Assembly: GCF_000156335.1 (NCBI RefSeq)
Contig: NZ_DS999213.1
Coordinates: forward strand, 2,026,214-2,090,213
Origin: Roseobacter sp. GAI101
GTDB lineage: Bacteria; Pseudomonadota; Alphaproteobacteria; Rhodobacterales; Rhodobacteraceae
Reading direction: 5' to 3'
Length of the DNA stretch: 64,000 nt
In this document: positions 28,029 to 37,344 of the stretch, piece after piece
Numbering within the stretch: the first letter of the stretch is position 1
How the letters are laid out: each line of letters opens with the position of its first letter
Notes under the pieces: generated by a model
Databases searched by the model: none
Told to the model about the DNA's origin: nothing
The model's input: only the letters and a program-made list of their open reading frames with translations
Translations under genes and position numbers: made by a program

Positions 28029-29227
28029 TTGATGCGCATCCTTTCAGGATTAAATGTCATCTCAATATTCTGCCATTGGCCAAATTTATCCACAGGAAGC
28101 TGATATCCCCGCGCGCCACAGCGGATAATCGCCCGTCTTGCTGCCTCGAAGGCCTGATTTGCCGCCGCCTGCGACCCGCCGGAACTGCCTGTCATGGTGA
28201 TTGACCCGTTTTGCGGTGTGCCGTCCTGGTTCATCGCGACGCTGACAACGACTGTGGTGCTCAGCGCCTCGGAAGACAGGGACCCGACGTTCCAGCAGGA
28301 TGATACCGCCACGCGCAGCGATTCCTTTTCGCCCGCCGACAGCGGCGGACCGGAGGGCGCAGCTGCCGTGGCCGCTGGGGTATTCTGACTGCCAAGCGCT
28401 TCTGCCAGGGCGGCGGCTACCGCATCTGTATCAACAGCAGGCTTCGCCGGTGTTTCGGCCGCAGGCTTTGGTGTCGGCTTTGGCTCTGGCTTGGCCGGTG
28501 TTTCGACAGGCGTCTCGGGCTTCTCTGCGACCTGAGGTGCAGGGGGCGTAGGGCGGCGCGCAGGCGGGCGCGCGGATTGGTTCGGCGCGGCCTTTGGGGC
28601 CTCGGCTGCTTCGGTCACGATCTCGGTTGTCGCCTCTTCGGGCGCCGTGGCTTGCTGCGACTCTTCGACGACGGTTTCAGCAGGCGCATCCGGGGTCGCG
28701 GCCTGCTGCTCCACGACATCCGGGCGCGCTTCGGGGTCGGGCTTGGCCACGGCTTCGGGAGCGACGCGGTCAACCGGTCGCGGCACCGCCACAGGGGCCA
28801 CTTCGGGGGCCAGCACGGCAACCTCGGCAGGGGGTTCGGGCGATTCCGGAGCCTGATCACTGACCTCTGCGGCGGGCGGCGGCACCTGTTCGGCCACTTC
28901 CGGCACGGCGTCCGGCGGCGGGGTTTCCGTCTGGACAGGGGGTGGTTGCTGGATCTCCTCATCCGGCGTAGCGGCAACCTGCGGCTCTTCCACAGGGGCA
29001 GCCGGCGCTTCGGGTTGCGAGATATCCGGCGCTTGGTCAGGGGTCTGGTCCGTCGCCTGATCGGATTGCTGCGACGCCGCAACCAGCGCATCGAATTCTG
29101 CGCCCGAAATCACGGAAACTTCCTGCATCTCGAACGGCTCCGGGTCGGCAGTAAAGATACTCCCGAACAACAAGAAGGCGATCAGACCCAAATGCCCCGC
29201 ACCAGAAATGTAATGCCCGGTATGCAT
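28025..29227 (-). CDS. tolA: TolA-like energy-transducing protein
   Basis: Inner-membrane-anchored protein that carries proton-motive energy from TolQR across the periplasm, 400 residues. A membrane segment near residues 10-28 ([14 protein letters not shown]) is followed by a very long Pro/Glu/Ala/Gln-rich stretch (about 45-290), not the Lys/Ala helix of enterobacterial TolA. The C-terminal domain (about 300-395) is TolA/TonB-like ([49 protein letters not shown]). It lies between tolR (two bases upstream) and tolB (four-base overlap). The low-complexity region makes family searches weak, so the call rests on the C-terminal domain and context. Confidence 0.9.
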   Translation of the reverse strand: MHTGHYISGAGHLGLIAFLLFGSIFTADPEPFEMQEVSVISGAEFDALVAASQQSDQATDQTPDQAPDISQPEAPAAPVEEPQVAATPDEEIQQPPPVQTETPPPDAVPEVAEQVPPPAAEVSDQAPESPEPPAEVAVLAPEVAPVAVPRPVDRVAPEAVAKPDPEARPDVVEQQAATPDAPAETVVEESQQATAPEEATTEIVTEAAEAPKAAPNQSARPPARRPTPPAPQVAEKPETPVETPAKPEPKPTPKPAAETPAKPAVDTDAVAAALAEALGSQNTPAATAAAPSGPPLSAGEKESLRVAVSSCWNVGSLSSEALSTTVVVSVAMNQDGTPQNGSITMTGSSGGSQAAANQAFEAARRAIIRCGARGYQLPVDKFGQWQNIEMTFNPERMRIK

Positions 29228-29229
29228 GG

Positions 29230-29709
29230 TTAACCGCCTGACGCGCCCGCGCCGTCAAGCTTGGGGCCACCGGTTTCGGTAACCAGCCCGATGTTTGAAA
29301 AACCGCCGCCGTTCAGGGCTCCCATGACCTCCATCACCAGCGCATAAGGTACAGATCCGTCTGCGCGCAGGAAAACACGGTCGCTGGCGCGCTCGGCCGC
29401 GATGGCACGCAGCTTGGAGATCAGATCGCCACGGCCGGTTTCTGTTTTCTGGATCTGCACGGTGCCATCGGCCAGCACCGTCACGGTCAACGGCTCTTCC
29501 TGCTCTGAGGGCAAGGCCGTGGCCGCTGTCTTGGGCAGTTCAACCGGCACGCCGACGGTCAGCAACGGTGCCGCAACCATGAAGATGATCAGCAACACCA
29601 ACATCACGTCGACGAAAGGCGTGATGTTGATTTCCGCCATCGGCTGCGCGCGGCCCCGACGCCGTCTGCGCCCGCCCCCGCCTTGTTTTTTCATCACACC
29701 TGAGGCCAT
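29230..29709 (-). CDS. tolR: Tol-Pal system proton-channel subunit TolR (ExbD family)
   Basis: Inner-membrane ExbD/TolR protein of 159 residues. A basic, glycine-rich cytoplasmic N-terminus (MKKQGGGGRRRRRGRAQ) leads to the single membrane helix with the conserved proton-channel Asp (NITPFVDVMLVLLIIFMVAAP). The periplasmic domain follows (PVELPKTAATALPSEQEEPL, VFLRADGSVPYALVMEVMG). It is encoded three bases after tolQ. Confidence 0.96.
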   Translation of the reverse strand: MASGVMKKQGGGGRRRRRGRAQPMAEINITPFVDVMLVLLIIFMVAAPLLTVGVPVELPKTAATALPSEQEEPLTVTVLADGTVQIQKTETGRGDLISKLRAIAAERASDRVFLRADGSVPYALVMEVMGALNGGGFSNIGLVTETGGPKLDGAGASGG

Positions 29710-29712
29710 GGT

Positions 29713-30408
29713 TCAGCTGTCCAACTGGCGGCTGAGGATGGTGGCGAATTCGTCGGCAAAAGCCTCGTATCCACCAAGAATACGGTCTGAATCAGCGCTC
29801 AGCTTGTTGTAGAAGATCACGGCGGGGATCGCCGCCAGCAGGCCGATGCCCGTGGCCAACAGCGCCTCGGCAATGCCCGGTGCCACGACCACCAGACTGG
29901 TGTTTTGCTGGGCAGCGATTTCGATGAACGAATGCATGATGCCGAAAACCGTCCCGAACAGCCCGACAAATGGTGCTGTCGATCCGGTCGTCGCGAGCAC
30001 GGGCAGCCCTTTTTGCAGCTTTTCGGATTCCTTCGCGATGGCCACATCCATCGACCGGTCGATCCGGGCCGTCGCCCCGGGGATCAAGCCGCCATCTTCG
30101 CGGTGCGAGCGGCGCCATTCGGTCATGCCGGCCGCGAAAATCTTGTCAGCCGCCCCTTCAGGGTCCGGCCCGATGGAATCGTACAATCCGTCCAGCGGTT
30201 CACCCGACCAGAACGCCTGGTCAAACCGCTCCGCCTCGGCCTTGGCACGGCGATACTGCAGGATTTTCTGCACGATGATCGACCACGACCAGAACGACGC
30301 AACGATCAGGCTGATCATTACAAGTTTCACGGTGAATGTCGCGCGTAGGAATAGACCCAAGAGCGAGAAATCAATCTCACTCGCCGCCGCCAGCGTTTGT
30401 GCTTCCAT
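29713..30408 (-). CDS. tolQ: Tol-Pal system proton-channel subunit TolQ (MotA/TolQ/ExbB family)
   Basis: Three-helix inner-membrane stator protein, 231 residues. Helices lie near residues 15-40, 130-160 and 170-195. Family signatures are RSMDVAIAKESEKLQKGLPVL and the channel region TGSTAPFVGLFGTVFGIMHSF, followed by GIAEALLATGIGLLAAIPAVI. It opens the tolQRAB-pal-ybgF run. The 120-base gap before it separates it from ybgC and could hold a promoter. Confidence 0.96.
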   Translation of the reverse strand: MEAQTLAAASEIDFSLLGLFLRATFTVKLVMISLIVASFWSWSIIVQKILQYRRAKAEAERFDQAFWSGEPLDGLYDSIGPDPEGAADKIFAAGMTEWRRSHREDGGLIPGATARIDRSMDVAIAKESEKLQKGLPVLATTGSTAPFVGLFGTVFGIMHSFIEIAAQQNTSLVVVAPGIAEALLATGIGLLAAIPAVIFYNKLSADSDRILGGYEAFADEFATILSRQLDS

Positions 30409-30528
30409 CGGTACTGCTCTTTTCTTTGCGCCCTTTTAGGGGCTGTTCCGCCTCAACGGCCCTGTTTTCCAAGGCGCTATTTGACGTAATCCTAGCCGAG
30501 TGCAATGTTGATTGCTAGGCATATGGCG

Positions 30529-30927
30529 TCAATCTGCCGCCTGGGCAGGGATTGAGCGGAGTTTCGCTGGCAATCTACAGGGTTTTCCCGCTGAATTGAT
30601 GCACACAATCGTGACAACAGCCTGAAACAACAGCGTATCGGCCCGCCACACCTCCTGGCGCATGACCATGCGCGCAGGTGAAATTGCCGTGGCCCAGGTG
30701 CGCACCTCGAGCAGGTCGTCGAACACCGCAGGCAAAAGATAATCCGCCTCGACCCGGCGCACGGCAAAGACCACACCCTCGGCCTTCATCTCAAGCTGGT
30801 CGACCCCGATTTCGCGAACCCAGTCACTGCGCGCGCGTTCGATATAGCGCAGATAATTGGCGTAATAGACGATCCCGGCCATGTCGGTGTCTTCGTAATA
30901 CACGCGGATCGGCAGGCAATGGGTCAT
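30529..30927 (-). CDS. ybgC: Tol-Pal-associated acyl-CoA thioesterase YbgC
   Basis: Hotdog-fold thioesterase of the 4-hydroxybenzoyl-CoA thioesterase-like family, 132 residues. The catalytic segment YYEDTDMAGIVYYANYLRYIERARSDW (residues about 10-36) holds the active-site Asp. It is the usual first gene of tol-pal operons and associates with phospholipid synthesis proteins. Its start overlaps the stop of the preceding unknown gene by four bases, so the two are coupled. Confidence 0.94.
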   Translation of the reverse strand: MTHCLPIRVYYEDTDMAGIVYYANYLRYIERARSDWVREIGVDQLEMKAEGVVFAVRRVEADYLLPAVFDDLLEVRTWATAISPARMVMRQEVWRADTLLFQAVVTIVCINSAGKPCRLPAKLRSIPAQAAD

Positions 30928-31547
30928 TGTGTTTTGCTCAGCCGGGCAAACAGCCGCAATGCGTGGGACGGGTCCTGTGCGGCAGGCGGCAAAACCGGGT
31001 CATAGGCCGCGCGCAACAGCCCGGCGATATCGGGCCGCAATATGGTCGCGCCCTCGGCCACAGCCAAGGGCGACCGGTCCTTGAACGCCCCGTCGGACCA
31101 CAGCAGGAACGACTGCACGATCTGGCTCAGCGCCAAAGTTTGCGCTGGCACGGCACCAAGATGCTGATCCATCCGCAGAAACACGAAACAAGCCTTGATC
31201 GCGCCCGCCTCGTCAAAGCGGAACAGGCGATATTGATTTGCCTCGACTGCTTCCAGCTTTTGCACCAGAGGGCCTAGATCCGGCACCAGCCGGTCCAGTC
31301 CCGGCACCTCGGGCAACTCAGACCATTCCTTGAAGAAAAACATCATCAGGTTGCTGCCCAGCTCTGGGTCCGTCTCGGCCATCTGGTGCCCCGCCAAATG
31401 GCAGACGGCCTCCAACGCGCCCTTGATCACCGACAAGGTCGCATCATCGACGCCAAAAACCACCGGAGACAGCGGCCGCCCCCAGCGTGCAAACACAAAA
31501 CTGCCGTCGTCCCGTGTGAACAACGTTTCGATTTCCTGTGGTGTCAT
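30924..31547 (-). CDS. Conserved hypothetical protein between ruvB and ybgC
   Basis: Protein of 207 residues from the ATG at 31547 (MTPQEIETLFTRDDGSFVFARW). The frame is open to 31601, but that extension runs through a dispersed 18-base repeat and into the ruvB stop, so it was not used. No signal peptide or membrane helix is seen; it is a soluble alpha/beta protein with segments NLMMFFFKEWSELPEVPGL and QYRLFRFDEAGAIKACFVFLR. I do not recognise a functional family. It overlaps ybgC by four bases, implying co-translation with the Tol-Pal-associated thioesterase. Confidence 0.8.
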   Translation of the reverse strand: MTPQEIETLFTRDDGSFVFARWGRPLSPVVFGVDDATLSVIKGALEAVCHLAGHQMAETDPELGSNLMMFFFKEWSELPEVPGLDRLVPDLGPLVQKLEAVEANQYRLFRFDEAGAIKACFVFLRMDQHLGAVPAQTLALSQIVQSFLLWSDGAFKDRSPLAVAEGATILRPDIAGLLRAAYDPVLPPAAQDPSHALRLFARLSKTQ

Positions 31548-31566
31548 CGCATCTTCCAAATGGTCT

Positions 31567-31584
31567 AAAATCCTCGCCGAAGGC
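31567..31584. repeat. Short dispersed intergenic repeat, copy 2
   Basis: AAAATCCTCGCCGAAGGC, identical over 18 bases to 37261-37278 and related to 17450-17468. It lies in the 46-base gap between ruvB and the next gene on the minus strand. Confidence 0.55.
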
Positions 31585-31593
31585 TCCGTCGCC

Positions 31594-32613
31594 TCAGCCA
31601 AACAAATCGGTCTGGGACTTGGGCGGTGCCATGCCCAAATGCGTCCAGGCCTTTTGCGCCAACATCCGTCCGCGCGGGGTACGCTGGATCAGGCCTTGCT
31701 GCAAAAGAAACGGCTCGATCACCTCTTCCAAGGCATCGCGCGATTCAGACAGCGCGGCCGACATCGTCTCAATCCCCACCGGACCGCCCTGATAATTCTC
31801 GGCGATCATCCGCAAATAGCGTCGGTCCGCACCATCAAGCCCCAGATAATCCACGCCAAGCCGCGTCAGCGCCATATCCGCCAATTCGCGCGTCACGCGG
31901 CCATCGCCTTCGACGACTGCGAAATCCACGACACGGCGCAACAGCCGGCCTGCGATCCGAGGCGTGCCGCGGGCGCGTTTAGCGATCTCGCGGGCACCGC
32001 CTTCGTCTGCGGGGGCCCCCAGTTTGCGGGCATTGCGGTCTACGATGATGAACAATTCATCCTCGGTATAGAACTGCAAACGCGTCGGAATGCCAAAGCG
32101 GTCGCGAAGCGGCGTGGTCAGCAACCCCATCCGCGTGGTGGCCCCCACCAGCGTAAAGGGCTGCAATTCGATCCGCACCGTACGCGCAGCGGGGCCTTCG
32201 CCGATCACAAGATCAAGCTCGAAATCCTCCAGGGCGGGGTACAGCACTTCTTCCACCGCTGGGTTCAGCCGGTGGATTTCGTCGATAAACAAGACATCGC
32301 GCGCTTCGAGGTTGGTCAGGATCGCGGCCAGATCGCCCGCCTTGGCCAGCACCGGCCCCGAAGTCATGCGAAACCCGACCCCCAGTTCGCGCGCCATGAT
32401 CTGTGCCAGCGTGGTTTTGCCCAGTCCGGGAGGGCCGTGGAACAGCGTGTGATCCATTGCCTCGCCGCGTTGTTTGGCCGATTGGATGAATACCTTGAGG
32501 TTCGACCGCGCTTCGGCCTGCCCCACGAATTCATCCAGCAACTGGGGACGCAATGCGCGGTCGAAATCACCGGGCATCGGGTCAGGCCGCAAGGTTGGGT
32601 CACTTTCGATCAT
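31594..32613 (-). CDS. ruvB: Holliday junction branch migration helicase RuvB
   Basis: AAA+ motor of the RuvABC resolvasome, 339 residues. Walker [13 protein letters not shown] is near residue 60, Walker [13 protein letters not shown] near 108, sensor [18 protein letters not shown] near 155, and the arginine-finger region [18 protein letters not shown]. The C-terminal winged helix ends [15 protein letters not shown]. It follows ruvA on the same strand. Confidence 0.98.
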   Translation of the reverse strand: MIESDPTLRPDPMPGDFDRALRPQLLDEFVGQAEARSNLKVFIQSAKQRGEAMDHTLFHGPPGLGKTTLAQIMARELGVGFRMTSGPVLAKAGDLAAILTNLEARDVLFIDEIHRLNPAVEEVLYPALEDFELDLVIGEGPAARTVRIELQPFTLVGATTRMGLLTTPLRDRFGIPTRLQFYTEDELFIIVDRNARKLGAPADEGGAREIAKRARGTPRIAGRLLRRVVDFAVVEGDGRVTRELADMALTRLGVDYLGLDGADRRYLRMIAENYQGGPVGIETMSAALSESRDALEEVIEPFLLQQGLIQRTPRGRMLAQKAWTHLGMAPPKSQTDLFG

Positions 32614-32659
32614 GCATTATCCAAGGCTCTTGGGCGCAAGACGCGCCGGTGCGGCCACT

Positions 32660-33325
32660 CTATCCCTTTGGGGCCAGCAGTTTCAACGCCGCGCGGATCA
32701 ATGTCGGCGTATCGGCATCAGGCATGTCACCTGCCGCCTGCGCCACCGCCCCCGCCGCATCGCCTGGCCCGTAGCCAAGGTTGCCAAGCGCCGACAAGGC
32801 TTCGGATTGGGCAGAGTGGTTGGGGGCTGTTGCGGGGCGACGCTTCGCCTCGGGCGCTTCAATGACTTGCACGGCCTCGACCTCGCCATGGGCTTCGGCC
32901 AATGTCTGGGTCATCGCCATCACGCCGGGGGCCTTGTCTTTGAGGTCCAGAACAACGCGCTGTGCGATCTTGGGGCCGACACCCTTGGCAACCTTGACCG
33001 CGTTCCAATCCCCCAGTGCGATAGCGCGACTGACCCCGTCAGGGCCGAGCGCGCCCAAAATGGCCAGCGATGCCTTGGCCCCGACCCCCTGCACCGACGT
33101 CAACAAGCGGTGCCATTCCTTTTCCGCCAGCGTTTGAAAACCGAACAACTGCATCAGATCCTCGCGCACCACCAGATCGGTGAACAGCGCCACGGCTTCG
33201 CCTACACCGGGCAAGGCGGCCAAAGTCCGGTCGGAACAATAAACAAGATATCCGACACCGCGCACGTCGATCAGCACATGGTCAGGCGCGCGGTAGTCAA
33301 TCCGACCTGTGATCTTGCCGATCAT
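32660..33325 (-). CDS. ruvA: Holliday junction DNA-binding protein RuvA
   Basis: Tetrameric junction-binding protein, 221 residues. The OB-fold N-terminus ([26 protein letters not shown]) is followed by tandem helix-hairpin-helix motifs ([41 protein letters not shown]) and the C-terminal RuvB-contact domain ([16 protein letters not shown]) after a linker. It overlaps ruvC by four bases. Confidence 0.97.
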   Translation of the reverse strand: MIGKITGRIDYRAPDHVLIDVRGVGYLVYCSDRTLAALPGVGEAVALFTDLVVREDLMQLFGFQTLAEKEWHRLLTSVQGVGAKASLAILGALGPDGVSRAIALGDWNAVKVAKGVGPKIAQRVVLDLKDKAPGVMAMTQTLAEAHGEVEAVQVIEAPEAKRRPATAPNHSAQSEALSALGNLGYGPGDAAGAVAQAAGDMPDADTPTLIRAALKLLAPKG

Positions 33326-33828
33326 GCGCTGGCCCTTGCCACGGCTTGCGCCAGGGTGCTGGCCCCGCCGTGATGGGCGTGGCAGATCGCGATGGCCAGC
33401 GCATCAGCGGCATCAGGTCCCACGATTTCCGCGCCCGGCAGTTGCATTTTCACCATATGTAGCACCTGACCCTTATCCGCATGGCCCACGCCGACGACGG
33501 TTTTCTTTACTGTGTTGGGGGCATATTCACCCACCGCCAGCCCAGCCTGCGCAGGGACCAGCATCGCAATGCCGCGCGCCTGCCCCAACTTAAGCGTGCC
33601 GGCCCCATCCTTGTTTACAAAGGTCTGTTCAACTGCGGCGGCCTGGGGGTGGTAGGTTTTTATGATCCGCGTCAACTGGCCGTGCAGCGACAAAAGCCGC
33701 GACCCCAGGTCAGGCCCCTCGGACACGCAGACGCCATTTGCCACATGACTGAGTCGGCTTCCCGCCACATCAATGATGCCCCAACCCATATTGCGCAGCC
33801 CCGGATCGATGCCGATTACCCGTATCAT
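33322..33828 (-). CDS. ruvC: Holliday junction endonuclease RuvC
   Basis: Holliday junction resolvase, 168 residues. The first catalytic Asp is in [16 protein letters not shown], the Glu is in [23 protein letters not shown], and the final acidic pair is in [18 protein letters not shown]. It is the first gene of the leftward ruvCAB run. Confidence 0.97.
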   Translation of the reverse strand: MIRVIGIDPGLRNMGWGIIDVAGSRLSHVANGVCVSEGPDLGSRLLSLHGQLTRIIKTYHPQAAAVEQTFVNKDGAGTLKLGQARGIAMLVPAQAGLAVGEYAPNTVKKTVVGVGHADKGQVLHMVKMQLPGAEIVGPDAADALAIAICHAHHGGASTLAQAVARASA

Positions 33829-34160
33829 ATGCTTGAATACCTCGAATTTTTTGTTTTTTCAGGGTTAGCACGAAACACGAACATCCACCAAGGCTTTTGC
33901 ACCCCGCCCTACAAAGGCCACAATTCGTCGCCGCGACGGCTGGAATGATGCGAAAACGACCCCTTGGCGCAATCAAACGGCAACCGCCGATACTGCAATC
34001 TCGCTTTGTTAAATAAGGGTTCCGGCAAAAATGCTGCCATGCAGAAAACGCAGGTCAGGGATGCGCCGGTGGGTGTTGTGGGAAGTTTTCATTCTGCCTA
34101 GTTCATGGGCACAACGCCGGATCGACCGGCTGTCAACATTAGTATAGAAGGATGGCTCCA
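33829..34160. other. Intergenic region between ruvC and the DUF1127 gene
   Basis: These 332 bases separate two divergently transcribed genes and must hold the promoters of both ruvC and the DUF1127 gene. An A/T-rich patch (AATTTTTTGTTTTTTCAGG near 33843) lies just upstream of ruvC, and another (GTTAAATAAGG near 34008) lies toward the DUF1127 gene. I see no coding sequence, tRNA or named regulatory site. Confidence 0.4.
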
Positions 34161-34379
34161 ATGGCTGTTTTCCACACCACCCAGACTACCTACGGAACGG
34201 CAGCTGCCGTCAACCGCTTTTTCTCGCACCTTGGCGACATCGCCGGCAACGTCGTTGCCTGGAATGATGCACGCGTCACACGCAACGCCCTGTCTTCGCT
34301 GTCAGACCGCGAACTGGACGATATCGGCCTTGTACGCGGCGATATCGATAAAGTCGCCTTGAACCACTTTATCCGTTAA
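34161..34379 (+). CDS. DUF1127-family small protein
   Basis: Small basic protein of 72 residues with the C-terminal DUF1127 motif (RNALSSLSDRELDDIGLVRGDI). GAAGGA lies eight bases before the ATG at 34161, which favours it over the ATG at 34152. Small DUF1127 proteins in alphaproteobacteria have been linked to RNA maturation/turnover, phosphate and carbon metabolism, and stress responses. No specific role can be read here. It is a single gene followed by hairpins at 34399-34411 and 34430-34459. Confidence 0.85.
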   Translation: MAVFHTTQTTYGTAAAVNRFFSHLGDIAGNVVAWNDARVTRNALSSLSDRELDDIGLVRGDIDKVALNHFIR

Positions 34380-34429
34380 TCCCTGATGGGCAGACAACGC
34401 CCGAAGGGCGGTCACCGGGATAAAAAATA

Positions 34430-34459
34430 AGCCACGCCGTCCGATGGGTCAGCGTGGCT
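34430..34459. terminator. Bidirectional terminator
   Basis: AGCCACGC (34430-34437) pairs perfectly with GCGTGGCT (34452-34459). TTTCCC follows on the plus strand, and TTATTTTTTATC on the minus strand. It sits between the convergent DUF1127 gene and the small membrane-protein gene and can serve both, better for the minus strand. A smaller hairpin (CGCCC-GAA-GGGCG, 34399-34411) precedes it. Confidence 0.8.
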
Positions 34460-34541
34460 TTCCCGTTAAAAAGTGCAGTTTAAAAGTGCTGCCTAAAATG
34501 ACTTGGTCTCATTTTAACGCCACATTTAACCGTTTTTCGGA

Positions 34542-34889
34542 TCAGCCCCGAAAAATCGGGCCGACCTTCGTCGAAATCGCCAACGTCACCGGATCCAGTC
34601 CCAGCATCCAGGCCCCCGCCTGTTCGACCACCGTGCCGCTTTGCAGCTTGTTCAGTCTGATCTGGTAAGTGCCCGGTCCGACAGAGGACAAGACCAACGC
34701 TTTAAATATAAAAAACAGAACGCCAAGAAGCAAGAACGTCTTGAACGGAAAACCGGCTGAGCGTTTTGCGGGACGCGCAATCACCAGACCGTCGTCGCGA
34801 ATTACCGTGTGATATCCGTTCGCCATCATGACGTGTTTCCGGTTCAAATCGTTGATGCGTTTTCCAAAATGTTGATGTGTTTCAACCAT
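34542..34889 (-). CDS. Small single-pass membrane protein, unknown function
   Basis: 115 residues from the ATG at 34889 (MVETHQHFGKRINDLNRKHV). A cytoplasmic N-terminal part of about 50 residues (ANGYHTVIRDDGLVIARPAKR) is followed by one membrane helix (FKTFLLLGVLFFIFKALVL, about 55-75) and a short extracytoplasmic tail (YQIRLNKLQSGTVVEQAGAW). I do not recognise a named family, although similar small proteins occur in roseobacters. It stands alone, with a good terminator downstream. Confidence 0.7.
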   Translation of the reverse strand: MVETHQHFGKRINDLNRKHVMMANGYHTVIRDDGLVIARPAKRSAGFPFKTFLLLGVLFFIFKALVLSSVGPGTYQIRLNKLQSGTVVEQAGAWMLGLDPVTLAISTKVGPIFRG

Positions 34890-34998
34890 GGTAGCCTCAA
34901 AATGCTTAAGGCCCCCACCTTTCACATTTCAATATTACAGCATAACCCAACTTGTTGCTAACAATTTGCCTCGAATTGGGGCATCAACCGGTCGCAAA

Positions 34999-35871
34999 TT
35001 AGGGCATTTTTTGGACCGTTAGCGTTGTCCAGTCGCCAATCATCTCTTTATGCAGCAGATTGATGCCAGATTCGGCATAAACAGCGATAACATCGTCCGC
35101 CTGCTCGTTCAAAATGCCCGAGAGAATCGCTTTGCCCTGCGGGGCCAGTGCTTGGGCCATATCGGGGGCCAAAGCGACAAGCGGCCCCTTGAGGATATTG
35201 GCAAAGATCAGATCGAATGGAGCCTTTGCGGCAAGGTCAGGATGGTCAAAGCCAGCGGCCTCGACGCAGATCAACCGGTCTGACAGTTCGTTTGCCTCCG
35301 CATTCGCCCGCGCCACGTCAACCGCGACCTCGTCAATGTCACTTGCCAGAACCGGATTTGGCCAGATGCGTGCAGCGGCCATCGCCAGCACCGCCGTGCC
35401 GCACCCGATGTCGGCCACATTCTGAGCAACCATCCCGTCATTCGCCAAACGGTCCAGCGCGCGCAGACAGCCCAGCGTCGTGCCATGGTGGCCGGTGCCA
35501 AAGGCCATGGCGGCTTCGATCAGCAAGGGCTCGCAATCTGCCGGGACCTTATCGGCGTCATGGCTGCCATAGACAAAGAACCGCCCGGCCGCGACCGGGG
35601 ACAGTTCGCGACGGACATGGGCAACCCAATCGGTTTCGGGCAACTCAGACACCACAAACGCCTTGGCCCCCATCGCCGCCGCAAGCACGGCAAGCGCGGT
35701 CTCGTCGGGTGCTTCTTCGAAATAGCCGCCCACTTCCCACAGCCCCGATCCGTCTTCCATTTCAAAGACGCCCACGCCTGTCGGCTCCGGCACCAGGTTC
35801 TCCATCGCCTCGCCCAAAGCATAGGCGGGCTTGCGTCCTTCGAGGGTGGTCAGGGCTGTGAAAGTGGTCAT
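34999..35871 (-). CDS. prmA: Ribosomal protein L11 methyltransferase PrmA
   Basis: SAM-dependent methyltransferase that trimethylates ribosomal protein L11, 290 residues. A N-terminal substrate-recognition domain (about 1-100) precedes the Rossmann core, with AFGTGHHGTTLGCLRALDRL, the SAM motif VADIGCGTAVLAMAAARI, ASDIDEVAVDVARANAEAN and FDLIFANILKGPLVALAP. It is transcribed leftward and followed 109 bases later by the unrelated small membrane-protein gene. Confidence 0.93.
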   Translation of the reverse strand: MTTFTALTTLEGRKPAYALGEAMENLVPEPTGVGVFEMEDGSGLWEVGGYFEEAPDETALAVLAAAMGAKAFVVSELPETDWVAHVRRELSPVAAGRFFVYGSHDADKVPADCEPLLIEAAMAFGTGHHGTTLGCLRALDRLANDGMVAQNVADIGCGTAVLAMAAARIWPNPVLASDIDEVAVDVARANAEANELSDRLICVEAAGFDHPDLAAKAPFDLIFANILKGPLVALAPDMAQALAPQGKAILSGILNEQADDVIAVYAESGINLLHKEMIGDWTTLTVQKMP

Positions 35872-35934
35872 GTGGCTCTCCGAAAAGGGTTCAAACGGCG
35901 CGTAAGGTCGTGGGCCCGCCCCGTCAAGGGCCGG

Positions 35935-37167
35935 CTATTCCGCGACGGCTGGAACGGGGGCGGCAAAAATCGTCTCATTCCCGGGTGCAGGGTGGCGCGG
36001 GATCATCATTGCCAAGGCCAGCGATACGCCTGCCATCCCCGCCGCCAGAAAGAACACGGCAGCAGGCGACACCAGCCACAGCAGGCCCAGGCCCACCGGC
36101 AGGAAAACAGCCGCAATATGGTTGATGGTAAACGCAACGGCGGCCGTCGGCGCGATGTCACGCGGGTCGGCGATCTTTTGAAAATAGGTTTTCAACGCCA
36201 GCGCCAGGGCAAAGAACATGTGATCCAGAACATACAACGTGGCGGCGACAACAACACCCCAGCCCAGATAATAGACACCGCCATAGGCCAGAAACACGAT
36301 GATCAGCCCGATATATTCGAACCCCAAGGTGCGCCTTTCGCCGAAACGACCCACAGCGCGCCCCATCAAGGGCGCAAAGATCATGTTGGCGATCAGGTTG
36401 ATCAGGAACAGCAGCGTGATCTCATGCACGTCAAAGCCGAAACGTTCGACCATCATGAAGCCTGCGAAAACGACAAAAATCTGCCGCCGCGCGCCCGACA
36501 TGAACTGCAGCGCGTAATAGAGCCAATAGCGCTTGCGCAGCACCATCTTCTTGACCTGCGGCGTCGGCGCTTCGAACTGCGGATAGGCGGCCAGCGCGAA
36601 TAGCGCGATCGCAACGGTCACTCCGCCGCCAATCAGATAGACGATATTATAGGACAGCGACAGCGTGTCCCACAGCGCCATGATCGCCAGATAGGCTACC
36701 AGCGTCGCCGCCGACCCCGCGGCCATCAGCCAGCCCAGCATACGCGGCGCGTCCTCAATCTTGAGCCATTGCAGCTGCAGCGACTGGTTCACCGTCTCGT
36801 AATAATGAAACCCGATCGAGCTGAGCATCGTAATGGTCAAAATCCCGCCCATCGACGGAAACCAGGCGGTCACGGCCGTGGCCGCGCCCAGCAGAACCAG
36901 CGATACCAACCCCAGAATCTGCTCGCGCACGAAAATGATAAGTGCAATGACACCAACAGCCAGAAATCCTGGAATTTCGCGCACCGTGTGCAGCAACCCG
37001 ATGTCAGCACCATCGAATCCCGCCACCTCGATCACGAAGTTGTTCAACAGCGCCGACCAGGTGTTGAAGGCGATCGGCATCGCCAAGGCCATCAAGAACA
37101 ACAGCGCCACGGGGCGGCGCCAAAACGGCTGATGCTTGGCATCTTCAAGGGTCACTAAATGCGTCAT
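35935..37167 (-). CDS. Major facilitator superfamily transporter
   Basis: Polytopic inner-membrane transporter of 410 residues with about 12 helices. GGAGG lies before the ATG at 37167 (MTHLVTLEDAKHQPFWRRP), so the longer reading frame to 37209 was not used. Segments include NTWSALLNNFVIEVAGFDGADIGLL in the first half and FMMVERFGFDVHEITLLFLI with APLMGRAVGRFGERRTLG in the second, the latter being the MFS loop motif. Substrate unknown; no operon partner is close by except prmA, 63 bases downstream. Confidence 0.85.
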   Translation of the reverse strand: MTHLVTLEDAKHQPFWRRPVALLFLMALAMPIAFNTWSALLNNFVIEVAGFDGADIGLLHTVREIPGFLAVGVIALIIFVREQILGLVSLVLLGAATAVTAWFPSMGGILTITMLSSIGFHYYETVNQSLQLQWLKIEDAPRMLGWLMAAGSAATLVAYLAIMALWDTLSLSYNIVYLIGGGVTVAIALFALAAYPQFEAPTPQVKKMVLRKRYWLYYALQFMSGARRQIFVVFAGFMMVERFGFDVHEITLLFLINLIANMIFAPLMGRAVGRFGERRTLGFEYIGLIIVFLAYGGVYYLGWGVVVAATLYVLDHMFFALALALKTYFQKIADPRDIAPTAAVAFTINHIAAVFLPVGLGLLWLVSPAAVFFLAAGMAGVSLALAMMIPRHPAPGNETIFAAPVPAVAE

Positions 37168-37260
37168 GCGACCTCCAATACGCCTCTTGCCGCCCCTTGA
37201 CGAGATCAAATCAAACGCCCCCGGCGCGCATCGTCCACACCCTTCACTTCCAAATGGAAA

Positions 37261-37303
37261 AAAATCCTCGCCGAAGGCATGTTTTGCCCCTTGAGGGCAA
37301 AAC
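37261..37303. repeat. Short dispersed repeat, copy 3, with adjacent hairpin
   Basis: AAAATCCTCGCCGAAGGC (37261-37278) is identical to 31567-31584. It is followed by a perfect nine-base-pair hairpin, GTTTTGCCC (37281-37289) and GGGCAAAAC (37295-37303) with loop CTTGA. The hairpin lies 41 bases past the priA stop on the minus strand and may terminate priA transcripts, although no T-run follows. Confidence 0.55.
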
Positions 37304-37344
37304 CATCAAAGACTCTCCAACGGTAAAGCACAGCGTAAAACGGT

